A DNA stretch of 64,000 bases from JABMOV01 sp964654545 (GTDB lineage Bacteria; Fidelibacterota; Marinisomatia; Marinisomatales; JABMOV01), in assembly GCA_964654545.1 (NCBI GenBank), contig CAZZIU010000009.1:37934-101933 (forward strand), in the 5' to 3' direction. A program made the position numbers and the translations under genes. Below, piece after piece: positions 8,127 to 19,000 of this stretch. The notes under the pieces were generated by a model. That model saw only the letters and a list, made by a program, of their open reading frames with translations. It had not been told where the DNA came from and did not search any database. Numbering within the stretch: position 1 is the stretch's first letter; every line of letters begins with the position of its first letter.

Positions 8127-10148
8127 ATGAAGTCAGGATTCCTGATTTTTATTGGAATATCTATCGGATATTTCTTGTGTGGACAATCGTACTCTCTCAA
8201 TACGGATGACATCATATTTATAGTTGGAGGTGATACAATCGACCAACCTATGACTGGTGGGTTTAATCAGCCTGATCCAAGATTTATTGATTGGGATAAC
8301 GATGGCTGGGATGATATTTTTTTAAATGATAGAGATGGAAGGTTGCAATACTGGAGAAGGACGCCTGACACCAATACACCACATTACCGATTACTTTCAA
8401 AATCCTTTCAGAATTTGATTGTGGGTAATTGGTTTGTATTCAATGATTTTGATGGCGATAATGATAAAGATCTACTTTGTCATGCTATTGCAACAAGTGG
8501 CGTGAGCTACTATGAAAATATTAACGGCGTTTTTACTATGATTACGGAGCAGCTTATTGATGATGATGGTAATCCTGTCGATGGGGGCCAAGTGGTAATT
8601 CCTACTATTGCTAATATTAATAATGATCAATTTGTTGATTATTTTATTGGTGATGTTGGAGGCCATGTCGCTTATTATAAAGGAACTGGATTTGATAATT
8701 CTGGCCCTCATTTTCGCTTAGAAACAATTCATTTTGAAGATATTGAAATTGTCTGGACCCCAAATAGGCACGGAGCAAATGCCATTGAGTTTTTTGACTT
8801 GGATAATGATGGTGATCTGGATTTACTGTGGGGCGACTTTTACCAACCGGGTATGTTTTACCTGGAAAATTTTGGAAACCCCAGCGAACCAGATTTTAAT
8901 CATGAATTAATGGTAGAAGACTTTTTAGAAACAGCTGGTGGTATTACAGCCGGATACAATATTCCAAGAATTTCAGACGTTGATGATGATGGGGATGGGG
9001 ATCTCATTGTTGGGGTTATTTCCGGCGCCTATGGTCAGGATTTTATAAATAACCTTTTGTTTTTTCGCAACACGGGTACGGTTACAAATTGGTCTTTTGA
9101 ATTAGAAACAAGGCACTATTTACCGGGATTGGATTTTATTGCACAGAGCCACCCCACGTTTATAGATATTGACGATGACGGGGATGATGATTTGTTTGTA
9201 GGTACAAAATTCAATCAGGAAAATCCGGGTTGGTCAGGACAGATCTATTTTTTTAGAAATATAATGTCCAATGAAAATCCAGTTTTCAGTCTTGAAGATT
9301 CAGCATATTTTGGTCGGGAACTTGGCTCAGCGCTTGCCCCTGTATTTGTTGATTTGGATAATGATAATGACTTTGATGCCTATATTGGAGAATTTAACGG
9401 GGGAATAATACATTATGATAATGTTGGGTCTGCTAATATGGCTGAATGGCAGGAGTCCGATCCCTTTTTAGGCCTGGATCTTGTGGGAAATGCAACGCCT
9501 GCCTTTGGTGATTTAGACAATGACGGCGATATTGATTTTGCTTGCGGAGATAAAATTGGAAATCTATTTATATATGTAAACGATGAACAAGCTTCTGAAC
9601 CACAATTTACCTTGTATAGGTCTTTAGACGTCGGGAATTATTCAAGTCCAACTATTTATGGTGGAAAAGTAATTATTGGAACCGAATCCGGGTCAATCTA
9701 TCAATGGAGCATCGATAATCCAGATAGTGTGATTTTGCTTGATATGCCATTTACAGGGAAATATGCGACACCGACAATTTTTCAAATGGAAATAGATGCT
9801 TTTAATGCAGTGATTGGGACAGCTGGTGGCGGATTAATTCATCTTGTTCATAACGATACATTAAATACCCACGGCAGTTTTAAATATCTATCAATGCCAA
9901 GCCTAATTCCATATCCAAATCCAGCAAATCCACACCTAACTATTTCAATTAATGTCCCTAATGAAAATATATACAAAATTTCATTAATTAATTTGAATGG
10001 AAGGGAAGTTGAAGAAGTTTGGAACGGATATTTAAGTGATGGTTATCACAAGTTTGTAACCAGAAGAAAGTTGGCTTCAGGGATATATATTATCTATTGT
10101 AATTCTGAACAACATACCATTTCTTCAAAGGTAACTGTAATAAAATAA
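8127..10148 (+). CDS. FG-GAP/VCBS repeat surface protein with C-terminal sorting domain
   Basis: 673 residues with a signal peptide ending near 'FLCGQ'. At least seven repeats carry Asp-rich loops typical of FG-GAP/VCBS propellers that bind calcium: 'DWDNDGWDD', 'DFDGDNDKD', 'DLDNDGDLD', 'DVDDDGDGD', 'DIDDDGDDD', 'DLDNDNDFD' and 'DLDNDGDID'. The last 80 residues form a sorting domain starting 'PYPNPANP', containing 'GREVEEVW' and 'LASGIYII', and ending in a Lys. In FCB bacteria this marks cargo of the type IX-like secretion route. The gene begins one base after the cytochrome stop, so the protein is probably exported as part of the same system. Its binding partner is unknown. Confidence 0.87.
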   Translation: MKSGFLIFIGISIGYFLCGQSYSLNTDDIIFIVGGDTIDQPMTGGFNQPDPRFIDWDNDGWDDIFLNDRDGRLQYWRRTPDTNTPHYRLLSKSFQNLIVGNWFVFNDFDGDNDKDLLCHAIATSGVSYYENINGVFTMITEQLIDDDGNPVDGGQVVIPTIANINNDQFVDYFIGDVGGHVAYYKGTGFDNSGPHFRLETIHFEDIEIVWTPNRHGANAIEFFDLDNDGDLDLLWGDFYQPGMFYLENFGNPSEPDFNHELMVEDFLETAGGITAGYNIPRISDVDDDGDGDLIVGVISGAYGQDFINNLLFFRNTGTVTNWSFELETRHYLPGLDFIAQSHPTFIDIDDDGDDDLFVGTKFNQENPGWSGQIYFFRNIMSNENPVFSLEDSAYFGRELGSALAPVFVDLDNDNDFDAYIGEFNGGIIHYDNVGSANMAEWQESDPFLGLDLVGNATPAFGDLDNDGDIDFACGDKIGNLFIYVNDEQASEPQFTLYRSLDVGNYSSPTIYGGKVIIGTESGSIYQWSIDNPDSVILLDMPFTGKYATPTIFQMEIDAFNAVIGTAGGGLIHLVHNDTLNTHGSFKYLSMPSLIPYPNPANPHLTISINVPNENIYKISLINLNGREVEEVWNGYLSDGYHKFVTRRKLASGIYIIYCNSEQHTISSKVTVIK

Positions 10149-10194
10149 TTACCCTTTTATGGTTACCAAAATTCAAAAATATTACTTTATAGTA

Positions 10195-10222
10195 GTTGAC
10201 ATAAATATTCGTTGACGTAAAT
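10195..10222 (+). promoter_or_regulatory. Direct repeat GTTGAC(A/G)TAAAT in the upstream region of the 1379-residue protein
   Basis: Two 12-base copies, GTTGACATAAAT (10195-10206) and GTTGACGTAAAT (10211-10222), differ at one base and are offset by 16 bases. They lie about 80-100 bases before the start codon at 10298. Each contains TTGAC, so one may serve as a -35 element, but I cannot place a convincing -10 at the right distance. The pair could equally be a tandem activator or repressor site. Confidence 0.35.
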
Positions 10223-10297
10223 TTCGCAGTATATATGCGACTTTAATGTCGAAAAACATTAATAGACTACCAATATCAACGTAACTAGGAGGGATCC

Positions 10298-13200
10298 ATG
10301 TCAAACCATTCGCGGTCCATTATTTTTATTCTACTTGTTCTGAGCACTTCGATTGTTTTAAGCCAAGAACTATGCCCACCATTTGGTGTATCAGTCTTTG
10401 AAGGCGATACAGAATTAGTGGTTTCCTGGAATGAACCGATTGGAAGTGTCGGTTGTGGCGATGAAGGAATTCCCTCTTTGCCGTTCAGCGCAACCGGTAC
10501 AAACGCTGGAATGGGGGATGATTGGGACGTAGCTGGTGGTGATGGAGAAGATTATACATTCACCCTGAATTTATCAGACGCTGTCGTTTTGGATATTGAC
10601 CTTTGTTCAGCAACTACAGACTACGATAGCAAACTAGAAGTGTTCACTGCTGATGCGGCTTGTGTTGCAACCTCTACTGGTTATTATGATGATGATGGTA
10701 CTTTTGGATCATGTCCTGAAAGTCCGGCACCCTATACGCCAAGTCATCTAGAAAATGTAGCGCTGGATGCTGGACAATATTACATTGTCGTTGATGGATT
10801 TGGTGGAGCCACAGGTAATTTTGAAATTTTTGTAACTGAAGTTACTGGACGCGGCGCTATTGCTGATTTTAAAGCTGCCATAAATGAAGAGGCAGAAAAG
10901 CTCCTTGATCTAGGAGGTACACAGGATGATGTGGATGCATTATGGGCTGATGCCAGAGATCATATGTCTGTAACGGATAATTCCCGTGAGATCTCACCAG
11001 AATGCGGAACCTTTGTCAGCTACGAAGTTTATGATGCATCTGATAACAGTCTGGTTGGTACAGTAAATGATGGAAGTTTACAATATCTGGTAACAGGTGT
11101 AACCAACTATACCGAATATTGTTATTATGTAAAGACCGTTTATAGCGAAGGATCTTCAGCAAATTCGGATACTGCCTGTGGAATACCGGCTCCATACGTA
11201 CCCGATGCACCAACAAATGTTGGCGTGATCGTGGGTGATGAAGAATTGACGATGAGTTGGACACCTTCCACAGTCCCAAATGTTGGTTTGGGATATACAG
11301 AGACCTTCGAAGTACCTGACCTTGCAGCAATGTGGTCGGTAGAAGGCAACTGGGCAATAGAAGATGGTGTGGGAAATCCAGATTTTGGCGCTGTATTCAA
11401 TTGGAGTCCTTCTACAACAAATTATGATTACAGTATGTATTCAATGCTTTTACCGGTTGGTGATACAACCGATGTAGACGTTGTATATGATTTGTATTTC
11501 AGCGATTGGGCTGGAGATGGCATGGAACATTTATCGGTTGAACTCTGGGTAGACGGTGCCTGGGTCGTTTTACAGGATCATGCAAATACTGGAGATATTG
11601 ATTGGACAACATTTACACATACTATTACTGACGTTAGTGGTACAACCCAAATTCGATTTCGGGCTTATGGAGCAGACTCCTTTAATATAAATTGGTGGTT
11701 TGTTGATAATGTAAGTCTGTTGGAAAATATGACCGGGAGAGAAATCACTAATTCAACTATTTCAGCAATGGGAGATTATTTAGGCGGAACAACAATGGAT
11801 ATTGCGTTCTCATTGTATTATGAATCTTCAGATGTTGAGTATCTGGATGGTGCATTTATGACTTTCCCAGCAGGATTTACTGTGAATAGCGCTAGTGACA
11901 TAGGTGGATTAGTATTTAATGGTGAAACTGGTGACAGTGTATCCTGGGGAGAATGGAATGATGACGGATTTGGTGAACAAAATGCAAATGCTGATTTTAC
12001 CGTAAACGTCACTATTGATGGCGGTGTAAGTGGTCCGCAAACAATTGGTTGGGGACTCTCAGGTGATACCTGGGGTGGCGATCCTCACGATGTATCTGGA
12101 ACACTTATTTTGAATGAAACATCCTTTAATGAATATGATTTCATGGGATACGATGTATTTATTGACGGTGTTGTGCAGAATGATGTTCCTACGCCTAGCA
12201 CCATGTGGTTGTTTGACGGATTGACTAATTTACAGGAATATGAACTTGGTGTTTCCGCAAGACATTTCCCAAGTTATTCCAGCGATACAATTACTGTATT
12301 AGCTACCCCGCAGTATTTGTTTGGCGATATTGCCGGTTATATTCTTGATCCAAACGGTGATCCTTTGGATAGTGCAATCGTTGATGCCGGTGGTGTTGTC
12401 GATACAACTGGAGCTGACGGATATTATTTCCTTTGGAACCTTAATCCTGGGGTATACACTGTAAAAGCCCAACGTCACAATTTTGAATACAGCGACGCTG
12501 AAGTTGAAGTTGTGGCAGGTCCAGATCCTTATGCACTGGATTTAACGCTGCAACCCCAGTTGGCACGTGCCACCGGTTTGGTTGCCATGGGCGGAGACTC
12601 GGAAGTATCACTTGTTTGGCATATGCCAGGTGGTGAAACTGACTACGACTTGTTCTACTATGATGATGCATTCGAAGCACAAATTGGTTGTGGGGGCGGA
12701 TGTGAATTTGGTGTTCGCTTTACACCTCCAGGCTATCCTGCCGCTTTGAATTCATTACTAATTTCTGTACAAGGTGATGCGAGTGTAGTAGATGGTAATA
12801 TAATTGCTTATGTTGATCCATCTGGTGCAGCTGCTGGCCCAGTCGGTGATTATGTCGTATTAGCCAGTGGTTTGGATTTATCATCGCCAGACGGAGGATT
12901 AGCGCAATACCTCGTTGATGTTAGCGATGCAGGGTTCGTCATCCCCTCTGGTGACGCGTATATTATGATTCAGGAGAATAGCAGTGGATTCATGGGTATT
13001 GCCAATGATATAGAACCACAAACCCCAGAATTCTATGATAGAAACTGGGTTTTCTCCGGCGGAGCCTATACGACCATATTTGACGCTGTTGGTGGTGATC
13101 CTAGCTTAACGGGTGATTTCGGAGTGCTAGGAACATTCTTTGGAGCAGCAGGCCGCTCAATTACCACTGACGCAACCGGACGTATTGTCGAATTGCCAAG

Positions 13201-14437
13201 CATGGATGTTGTTCCTACCCAGCACACGGGTGTATTTAGAACGACGTATCCAAACACCGGTGAGAGATCTATTGGAAGAAATCCTGATTATGTATCCTTA
13301 TTACAGGGTACGTACGTTCCAGTATCCCCAATGGATGCATCACGTGAGGATAGTTTGCTTGGGTTCAGTGTTTACCACATGACGACAGAAGGAGATACAT
13401 TGGTGGCTGAAACAGTCGGAAACGATACCACTGCTGTGATTTCCGTTCCGGTTAATTATATTGAATACTGTTACAATGTGACAGCCTGGTGGTCTACAGA
13501 CAGCTACGGTGATTTGGAATCGAAACCATCCGGTGAATCGTGTACAGTACCTTATACGTCTGGTGATGCTGATTTTGATAGTGACGTTGATTTGAGTGAT
13601 GTGGTTGCAGTAGTTGATTTTATTCTGGAAATCACTGTTCCTTCACCAGATCAATTCAGAAACTGTGACTTCAATAATGATGAGGCTATTAATGTAGCTG
13701 ACCTTGTCATGATGATTGATGTCATCTATGGTGGCGCAGGGAAATTTATTGCCTTCGATCAAGATGCAATTGCTGACCTTGCACTTCTCATGGATGATGC
13801 GACTGCATTAAAACTTAATCTCATCTATGATGGCGTAGTAAGAGGACTGCAGTTCACCATTGATTATGATCAATCGCAAATGCAAATCCATGCTCCACAA
13901 TTGTATAAAATGCAGGACAATGTCATTGTGACAACCAGTGAAAAAGAAGCAGGTAAATTAAATGTTGTCGTAGCCAATATTGGCGGCGGCTCACTTGATT
14001 TTTCAAGTGGAACTTTATTAAATCTACCATTTGATATTGTTGGTGGATCAGGTGAAGCAGCAAACATTACGTTGAAGAATTCAACACTTGCTGGTCCCGC
14101 CGGTGAATTAATACCTGTGAATGAAAGATCAACAAGTATTGACATTGTTGGACTACCTGGTACATTTGCACTGCATCAGAACTATCCAAATCCGTTCAAC
14201 CCAACAACTGAAATCAGATTCGATCTTCCTGATGTAAGTAATGTTAAGTTGACGGTATATAACTTGAAAGGTCAACAGGTTCGCACATTGGTTGCAAATC
14301 AAATGGAAGCTGGATTTCATACAGTCATTTGGAATGGCCAAAATGACAAGGGCAATCCGGTGGCATCGGGAATGTATTTATACATGATTGATGCTGGATC
14401 CTTCCATGATATGAAAAAGATGCTACTACTGAAATAA
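10298..14437 (+). CDS. Large secreted multidomain protein with dockerin-like and sorting domains
   Basis: 1379 residues, with a strong AGGAGG site nine bases before the ATG and a signal peptide ending near 'IVLSQ'. In order I see fibronectin-III-like strands at the start, a pre-peptidase-like beta domain (about 60-180), another FnIII unit, and a MAM/'choice-of-anchor'-like beta sandwich (about 330-480). A carboxypeptidase-regulatory-like fold follows ('GYILDPNGDPLDSAIV', near 690), then a dockerin-like EF-hand pair ('SGDADFDSDVDLSDV' and 'CDFNNDEAINVADL', about 1090-1145) and a cohesin-like stretch. It ends in a canonical sorting domain ('YPNPFNPTTEIRFDLP' to 'LLLK'). No catalytic motif was found, so I read it as a structural or adhesive surface protein. 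It has its own upstream region and a terminator behind it. Confidence 0.82.
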   Translation: MSNHSRSIIFILLVLSTSIVLSQELCPPFGVSVFEGDTELVVSWNEPIGSVGCGDEGIPSLPFSATGTNAGMGDDWDVAGGDGEDYTFTLNLSDAVVLDIDLCSATTDYDSKLEVFTADAACVATSTGYYDDDGTFGSCPESPAPYTPSHLENVALDAGQYYIVVDGFGGATGNFEIFVTEVTGRGAIADFKAAINEEAEKLLDLGGTQDDVDALWADARDHMSVTDNSREISPECGTFVSYEVYDASDNSLVGTVNDGSLQYLVTGVTNYTEYCYYVKTVYSEGSSANSDTACGIPAPYVPDAPTNVGVIVGDEELTMSWTPSTVPNVGLGYTETFEVPDLAAMWSVEGNWAIEDGVGNPDFGAVFNWSPSTTNYDYSMYSMLLPVGDTTDVDVVYDLYFSDWAGDGMEHLSVELWVDGAWVVLQDHANTGDIDWTTFTHTITDVSGTTQIRFRAYGADSFNINWWFVDNVSLLENMTGREITNSTISAMGDYLGGTTMDIAFSLYYESSDVEYLDGAFMTFPAGFTVNSASDIGGLVFNGETGDSVSWGEWNDDGFGEQNANADFTVNVTIDGGVSGPQTIGWGLSGDTWGGDPHDVSGTLILNETSFNEYDFMGYDVFIDGVVQNDVPTPSTMWLFDGLTNLQEYELGVSARHFPSYSSDTITVLATPQYLFGDIAGYILDPNGDPLDSAIVDAGGVVDTTGADGYYFLWNLNPGVYTVKAQRHNFEYSDAEVEVVAGPDPYALDLTLQPQLARATGLVAMGGDSEVSLVWHMPGGETDYDLFYYDDAFEAQIGCGGGCEFGVRFTPPGYPAALNSLLISVQGDASVVDGNIIAYVDPSGAAAGPVGDYVVLASGLDLSSPDGGLAQYLVDVSDAGFVIPSGDAYIMIQENSSGFMGIANDIEPQTPEFYDRNWVFSGGAYTTIFDAVGGDPSLTGDFGVLGTFFGAAGRSITTDATGRIVELPSMDVVPTQHTGVFRTTYPNTGERSIGRNPDYVSLLQGTYVPVSPMDASREDSLLGFSVYHMTTEGDTLVAETVGNDTTAVISVPVNYIEYCYNVTAWWSTDSYGDLESKPSGESCTVPYTSGDADFDSDVDLSDVVAVVDFILEITVPSPDQFRNCDFNNDEAINVADLVMMIDVIYGGAGKFIAFDQDAIADLALLMDDATALKLNLIYDGVVRGLQFTIDYDQSQMQIHAPQLYKMQDNVIVTTSEKEAGKLNVVVANIGGGSLDFSSGTLLNLPFDIVGGSGEAANITLKNSTLAGPAGELIPVNERSTSIDIVGLPGTFALHQNYPNPFNPTTEIRFDLPDVSNVKLTVYNLKGQQVRTLVANQMEAGFHTVIWNGQNDKGNPVASGMYLYMIDAGSFHDMKKMLLLK

Positions 14438-14461
14438 TCCTGGTTCTGATCTAATACTATG

Positions 14462-14497
14462 ACAGTCCCGGTCACGTGGTGATCGGGACTGTTTTAT
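14462..14497 (+). terminator. Rho-independent terminator
   Basis: ACAGTCCCG pairs with CGGGACTGT around an inner TCAC/GTGA stem, leaving a three-base loop. The tail is TTTTATT. It ends the transcript of the large secreted protein. Confidence 0.9.
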
Positions 14498-14575
14498 TAT
14501 ACAGGGAACTGTTGCATTGTTCTGACGTATTGAAAACAGATTTTTAGCAAGAAACCAAAAATATTGGAGTATCAA

Positions 14576-15958
14576 ATGCAAAAAAGGTTAACAATCATTT
14601 CAATTATATTTGTGACCTACCTATTTGCTCAAAATTCTATTGTGGGTCAATTCAGTCAGGCTTTTGCAGATGCAGCCGAAAAAGCTAATCCGGCGGTGGT
14701 GACAATTAAGACTGAAAAGAAAGTTCAAATGGACCAATTTCATTCTCAGTTTGACAATAGGATGTTTCCATTTTTCGAATTTCCCAGAGAGTACAACAGC
14801 AACGCACTGGGTTCCGGTGTTATCGTCGATCAAACGAAGGGGTATGTCCTGACGAATAACCATGTTGTGGATGATGCGGATCAAATAACAGTTGTTCTCA
14901 TTGATAAAAGGGAAGTTTCAGCGACAATTATCGGCAAAGACCCCAAATCAGATTTAGCGGTATTACAAATTAGCGCAGACAATTTACATGAGCTGGAATT
15001 AGGAAATTCTGATAAAGTACGGGTAGGTGAATGGGTATTGGCGGTTGGGAGTCCTTTTTCAACGAATTTGAGCCATACGGTTACGGCAGGTATTGTAAGT
15101 GCCCTTGGCAGGAGTAACATTATTTCCAATCAAAATTATGAAGATTTTATACAAACCGATGCGGCTATAAATCCGGGAAATAGTGGCGGAGCGTTGTTGA
15201 ATATGTCTGGTGAACTAATTGGAATTAATACGGCGATTGCAACTGGTGGGACCGAAAGAGCAAACAGAGGTGTTGGTTTCGCCATTCCATCCAATATGGC
15301 ACGGAAAGTCATGAATGATCTGATTGATAAAGGGTATGTGGTTCGATCTTGGTTAGGTGTATATATACAGCCTATTGATCAGAAAATGGCGAAAGGGCTG
15401 GATCTGGACTTCCTGGACGGTGCATTGGTAAACGATATTGTGGATGATAGTCCTGCTGAAAAGGCTGGCATGAAAAAAGGTGACGTGATTGTGGAGTTTG
15501 AAGGTGAGAAGGTAAAGGATCCATCGCATCTTAAAAATATTGTGTCATCTACTAAACCTGGTACCAGATCTGACGTCATGGTATTTCGAGATGGAAAAAC
15601 AAAAATGATGCATGTTACGCTCGAGGAACTGGAAAACGAACCGCAAGTATTTGCAGCCAATAATACCGATCATGAACAGAATTTTGGAATGCAAGTGCAG
15701 GATATATCTCCTGGAATTGCCGATCTTTACAAACTGGAAGGGGATGCCCGTGGCGTTGTGGTGACCGAAATTATTCCAGGAAGTCATGCGGCTAAAGCTG
15801 GTATCATGGTTGGTGATATCATCTCACGAATAGGGAAGCAAGATGTGAACTCAGTTAAAGAATTCAGAAAATTGGTAAAGACTGCAGAGAAGGATGACAC
15901 CGTTTTATTTCTCGTAAAACGTGATGGTGTTTCCAGATTTTATGCCGTAGATCAATAG
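14576..15958 (+). CDS. degP: Do/DegP (HtrA) family serine protease
   Basis: A periplasmic protease and chaperone that degrades misfolded envelope proteins. I start at ATG 14576, which has TGGAG six bases upstream, rather than the in-frame TTG at 14564. The result is 460 residues with a signal peptide ending near 'YLFAQ'. The trypsin-like triad is visible as H96 ('TNNHVV'), D126 ('KSDLAVL') and S203 in 'NPGNSGGALLN'. Two PDZ domains follow (about 260-350 and 370-455), each with a typical 'G..vGDVI' or 'GDIISRIG' strand. Length and two PDZ domains match DegP/DegQ rather than the single-PDZ DegS. It is transcribed alone between two terminators. Confidence 0.93.
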   Translation: MQKRLTIISIIFVTYLFAQNSIVGQFSQAFADAAEKANPAVVTIKTEKKVQMDQFHSQFDNRMFPFFEFPREYNSNALGSGVIVDQTKGYVLTNNHVVDDADQITVVLIDKREVSATIIGKDPKSDLAVLQISADNLHELELGNSDKVRVGEWVLAVGSPFSTNLSHTVTAGIVSALGRSNIISNQNYEDFIQTDAAINPGNSGGALLNMSGELIGINTAIATGGTERANRGVGFAIPSNMARKVMNDLIDKGYVVRSWLGVYIQPIDQKMAKGLDLDFLDGALVNDIVDDSPAEKAGMKKGDVIVEFEGEKVKDPSHLKNIVSSTKPGTRSDVMVFRDGKTKMMHVTLEELENEPQVFAANNTDHEQNFGMQVQDISPGIADLYKLEGDARGVVVTEIIPGSHAAKAGIMVGDIISRIGKQDVNSVKEFRKLVKTAEKDDTVLFLVKRDGVSRFYAVDQ

Positions 15959-15980
15959 AAAATTTAAAAATCCATTCAAA

Positions 15981-16006
15981 AAAGTCCCCCATTCGGGGAC
16001 TTTTTT
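15981..16006 (+). terminator. Rho-independent terminator after degP
   Basis: AAAGTCCCC and GGGGACTTT form a nine-base-pair stem with a short loop, followed by a run of six T beginning within the stem end. It sits about 20 bases after the degP stop. Confidence 0.92.
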
Positions 16007-16097
16007 GTCTAATTAATTGTAGTCATTCCATTGGAAAACGACGTGATACAAGGTAATTTTTAAGTCTCTAAATAATTAATAATTGTAAAAAATACAC

Positions 16098-19000
16098 ATG
16101 TCAATACATAAGGTCGACCCAAAAGTTGATTTCATAGCTCACGAGCACCAAATACTTGAGTTCTGGCAGAAGAATGACATCTTTGCCAAACGAGTGAAAG
16201 CAAATGAAGGAAAACCTCGTTGGAGTTTTTTAGATGGTCCAATTACGGCCAATAATCCAATGGGTGTTCATCATGCCTGGGGTCGCACTCTCAAGGACAT
16301 GTATCAACGTTACAAGGCAATGCGTGGGTTCGAATTACGATACCAGAATGGTTTTGATTGTCAAGGGCTCTGGGTAGAAATTGAGGTTGAAAAGGAACTT
16401 GGTTTCTCTTCAAAAAGAGATGTGCAGGAATATGGGATTGAAAAGTTTGTCAATCTTTGTAAAGAACGCGTATACAAATATTCAAAAATTCAAACGGACC
16501 AATCAAAGCGTCTTGGTTATTGGATGGATTGGGATAATTCCTATTATACAATGTCCGATGAAAATAATTATACAATATGGACATTCCTGAAAAAACTGTT
16601 TGACCAGGGTAAGATTTACCGCGGCACGGATGTGGTACCGTGGAGTGGCCGTTCGGGCACATCCTATTCACAAATGGAAATTATTGAAGGACGAAAACTG
16701 GTTGCACATGACGCAGTATTTATCCGTTTTCCTTTAAAAAACAGAGAAAAAGAATATCTTCTGGTTTGGACGACCACTCCCTGGACACTAACATCCAACG
16801 TGGCGGCAGCAGTAAACGTCGATTTAGATTATGTTTGTATTAAAACGCCGGATGATTCAAAGTATTACTTTGCCAAAGAAAACCTCACTTTTCAACGCCT
16901 GGAAAAGCAATTTAAAGAAAAGAAAAACTGGATTGATGGTGTCCCGAAACTAAAAACCATTGAGCAAATATTTAAAGAACATGGTGGGTACGCCATTGAA
17001 CGGTCCTTAAAAGGTGCTGAAATGATTGGTTGGGAATACGAAGGTCCCTATGACCATCTTCCAGCGCAACAGGAACCGGGAGGATACCCTTATGTGAAGG
17101 AGGATCTATTACAAAAGGGAATCCGTGGAATTGACGGACATAAAATAATTGCTGGCGGAAAAGACAATGAGGGAAATCCTGTCGTGGTTGCGGGGGAAGG
17201 TACCGGAATTGTTCACATCGCACCCGGATGCGGAGACATTGACAATCGTATTGGAAAAAAACTAGGGCTTGTGGATATTGCTCCCCTGGATGATGAATCC
17301 AAATATATTGATGGATTTGATTGGCTTACTGGTAAAACGGCCACAGACGGATCCACCAAAGATGAAATAATTCAAGATTTACGCGATAGGCAGCTTTTGC
17401 TGCATGTGGAGCAATATCCACATATCTATCCACATTGTTGGCGATCCGGTGATGAATTGGTATTCCGTATTGTGGATGAATGGTATATCAATATGGACTG
17501 GCGGAATAAAATTAAGAAGGTTGTTGATGAAATTGATTGGAAACCGGACTGGGGAAAAGACCGTGAACATGAGTGGTTAGACAATATGGGTGATTGGATG
17601 ATCTCTAAAAAGCGCTTTTGGGGGTTAGCATTACCAATATGGGTATTTGAAGATAAAAGTTTTTATGTTGTTGGATCAAAAGATGAACTAAAAGAATTGG
17701 CGGTTGACGGTTGGGAAGAATTTGAAGGGAATAGCCCTCACCGTCCATGGATTGATAAAGTTCGAATACGTCACCCCGAAACAGGACTCATTGGCACCCG
17801 AATAAAGGATGTTGGGAATCCCTGGTTAGATGCAGGTATTGTGCCCTATTCGACTATGGGATACATATCGGATAAAGAATATTGGGAAAAATGGTTTCCT
17901 GCTGATTTCATTACTGAATGTTTTCCTGGCCAATTCCGCAATTGGTTTTACTCCTTATTGGCAATGAGTGCATTGTTGGAGGAAAAGGCACCTTTTAAAA
18001 CATTATTGGGTCACGCTCTGGTTAAGGACGAAACTGGGAAGGATATGCATAAATCGTGGGGTAATGCAATCTGGTTTGATGATGCTGCTGAAGAAATGGG
18101 TGTGGACGTGATGCGCTGGATGTACGTCTCACAAAATGTGGAAAATAATCTACTCTTTGGTTATGACCATGCCAATGATGTACGAAAGAAAATTATTACG
18201 CTGTGGAATACATATTCCTTTTTTGCCACGTACGCAGCATTAGATAATTTTGTTCCCCAGACGGATGGGTTGCTATCCAAGGATTTAACTTTATTGGATA
18301 AATGGATTTTATCAAAATTGCATTCCCTTGTCTTGGATGCCAACGAATTATTCGAACAATTCCAGGCCGATCGATTTATCCGGAAGCTAGACAAATTCCT
18401 AGAGGATTTATCCAATTGGTATATCCGGAGAAACAGAAGGCGTTTTTGGAAAAGTGAAGATGATAGCGATAAGCAGGCTGCCTATGATACGCTGTATGAA
18501 GTGTTGCTTACCTCCGTGAAGCTTCTGGCCCCAATTCTTCCATTTGTAACAGAGAAAATCTATCAGAACCTGGTATGCAATGTGGATGAATCAGCACCGG
18601 AAAGTGTTCATTTATGTGATTATCCTCAAGCAGATGCACATTGGATTGATCATGAGCTGGAAATTCAGATAGATGCCCTAAAGCAGGTTGTAGAATTAGG
18701 CCGATCAGCGCGAAACAAGGCAAATTTGAAAATACGTCAACCGTTGGCAACCTTGGCATTTGTTACCAACGATGATTCTATAGCAGATTTTATATTTGAG
18801 CACCAGGATGTCGTTCTTGATGAATTAAATGTAAAGCACATGGATCGATTCGCTTCCCCAACCGAATTAATTCAATATGAAGTGAAGCCAAATTTGCCAG
18901 CATTGGGACAATCCTACGGCAAGGATATGCAAGCGATTCGACAAAAAATAAATTCTATTGACCCTGTTGATTTGGTTTCAACGCTTAAAACAAAGGGAGA

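Noticed and set aside
8277..9560. DNA-level tandem repeat over the FG-GAP region
   Set aside because: The repeats are at protein level (Asp-rich loops) with diverged codons and uneven spacing, so not a nucleotide repeat array or CRISPR.
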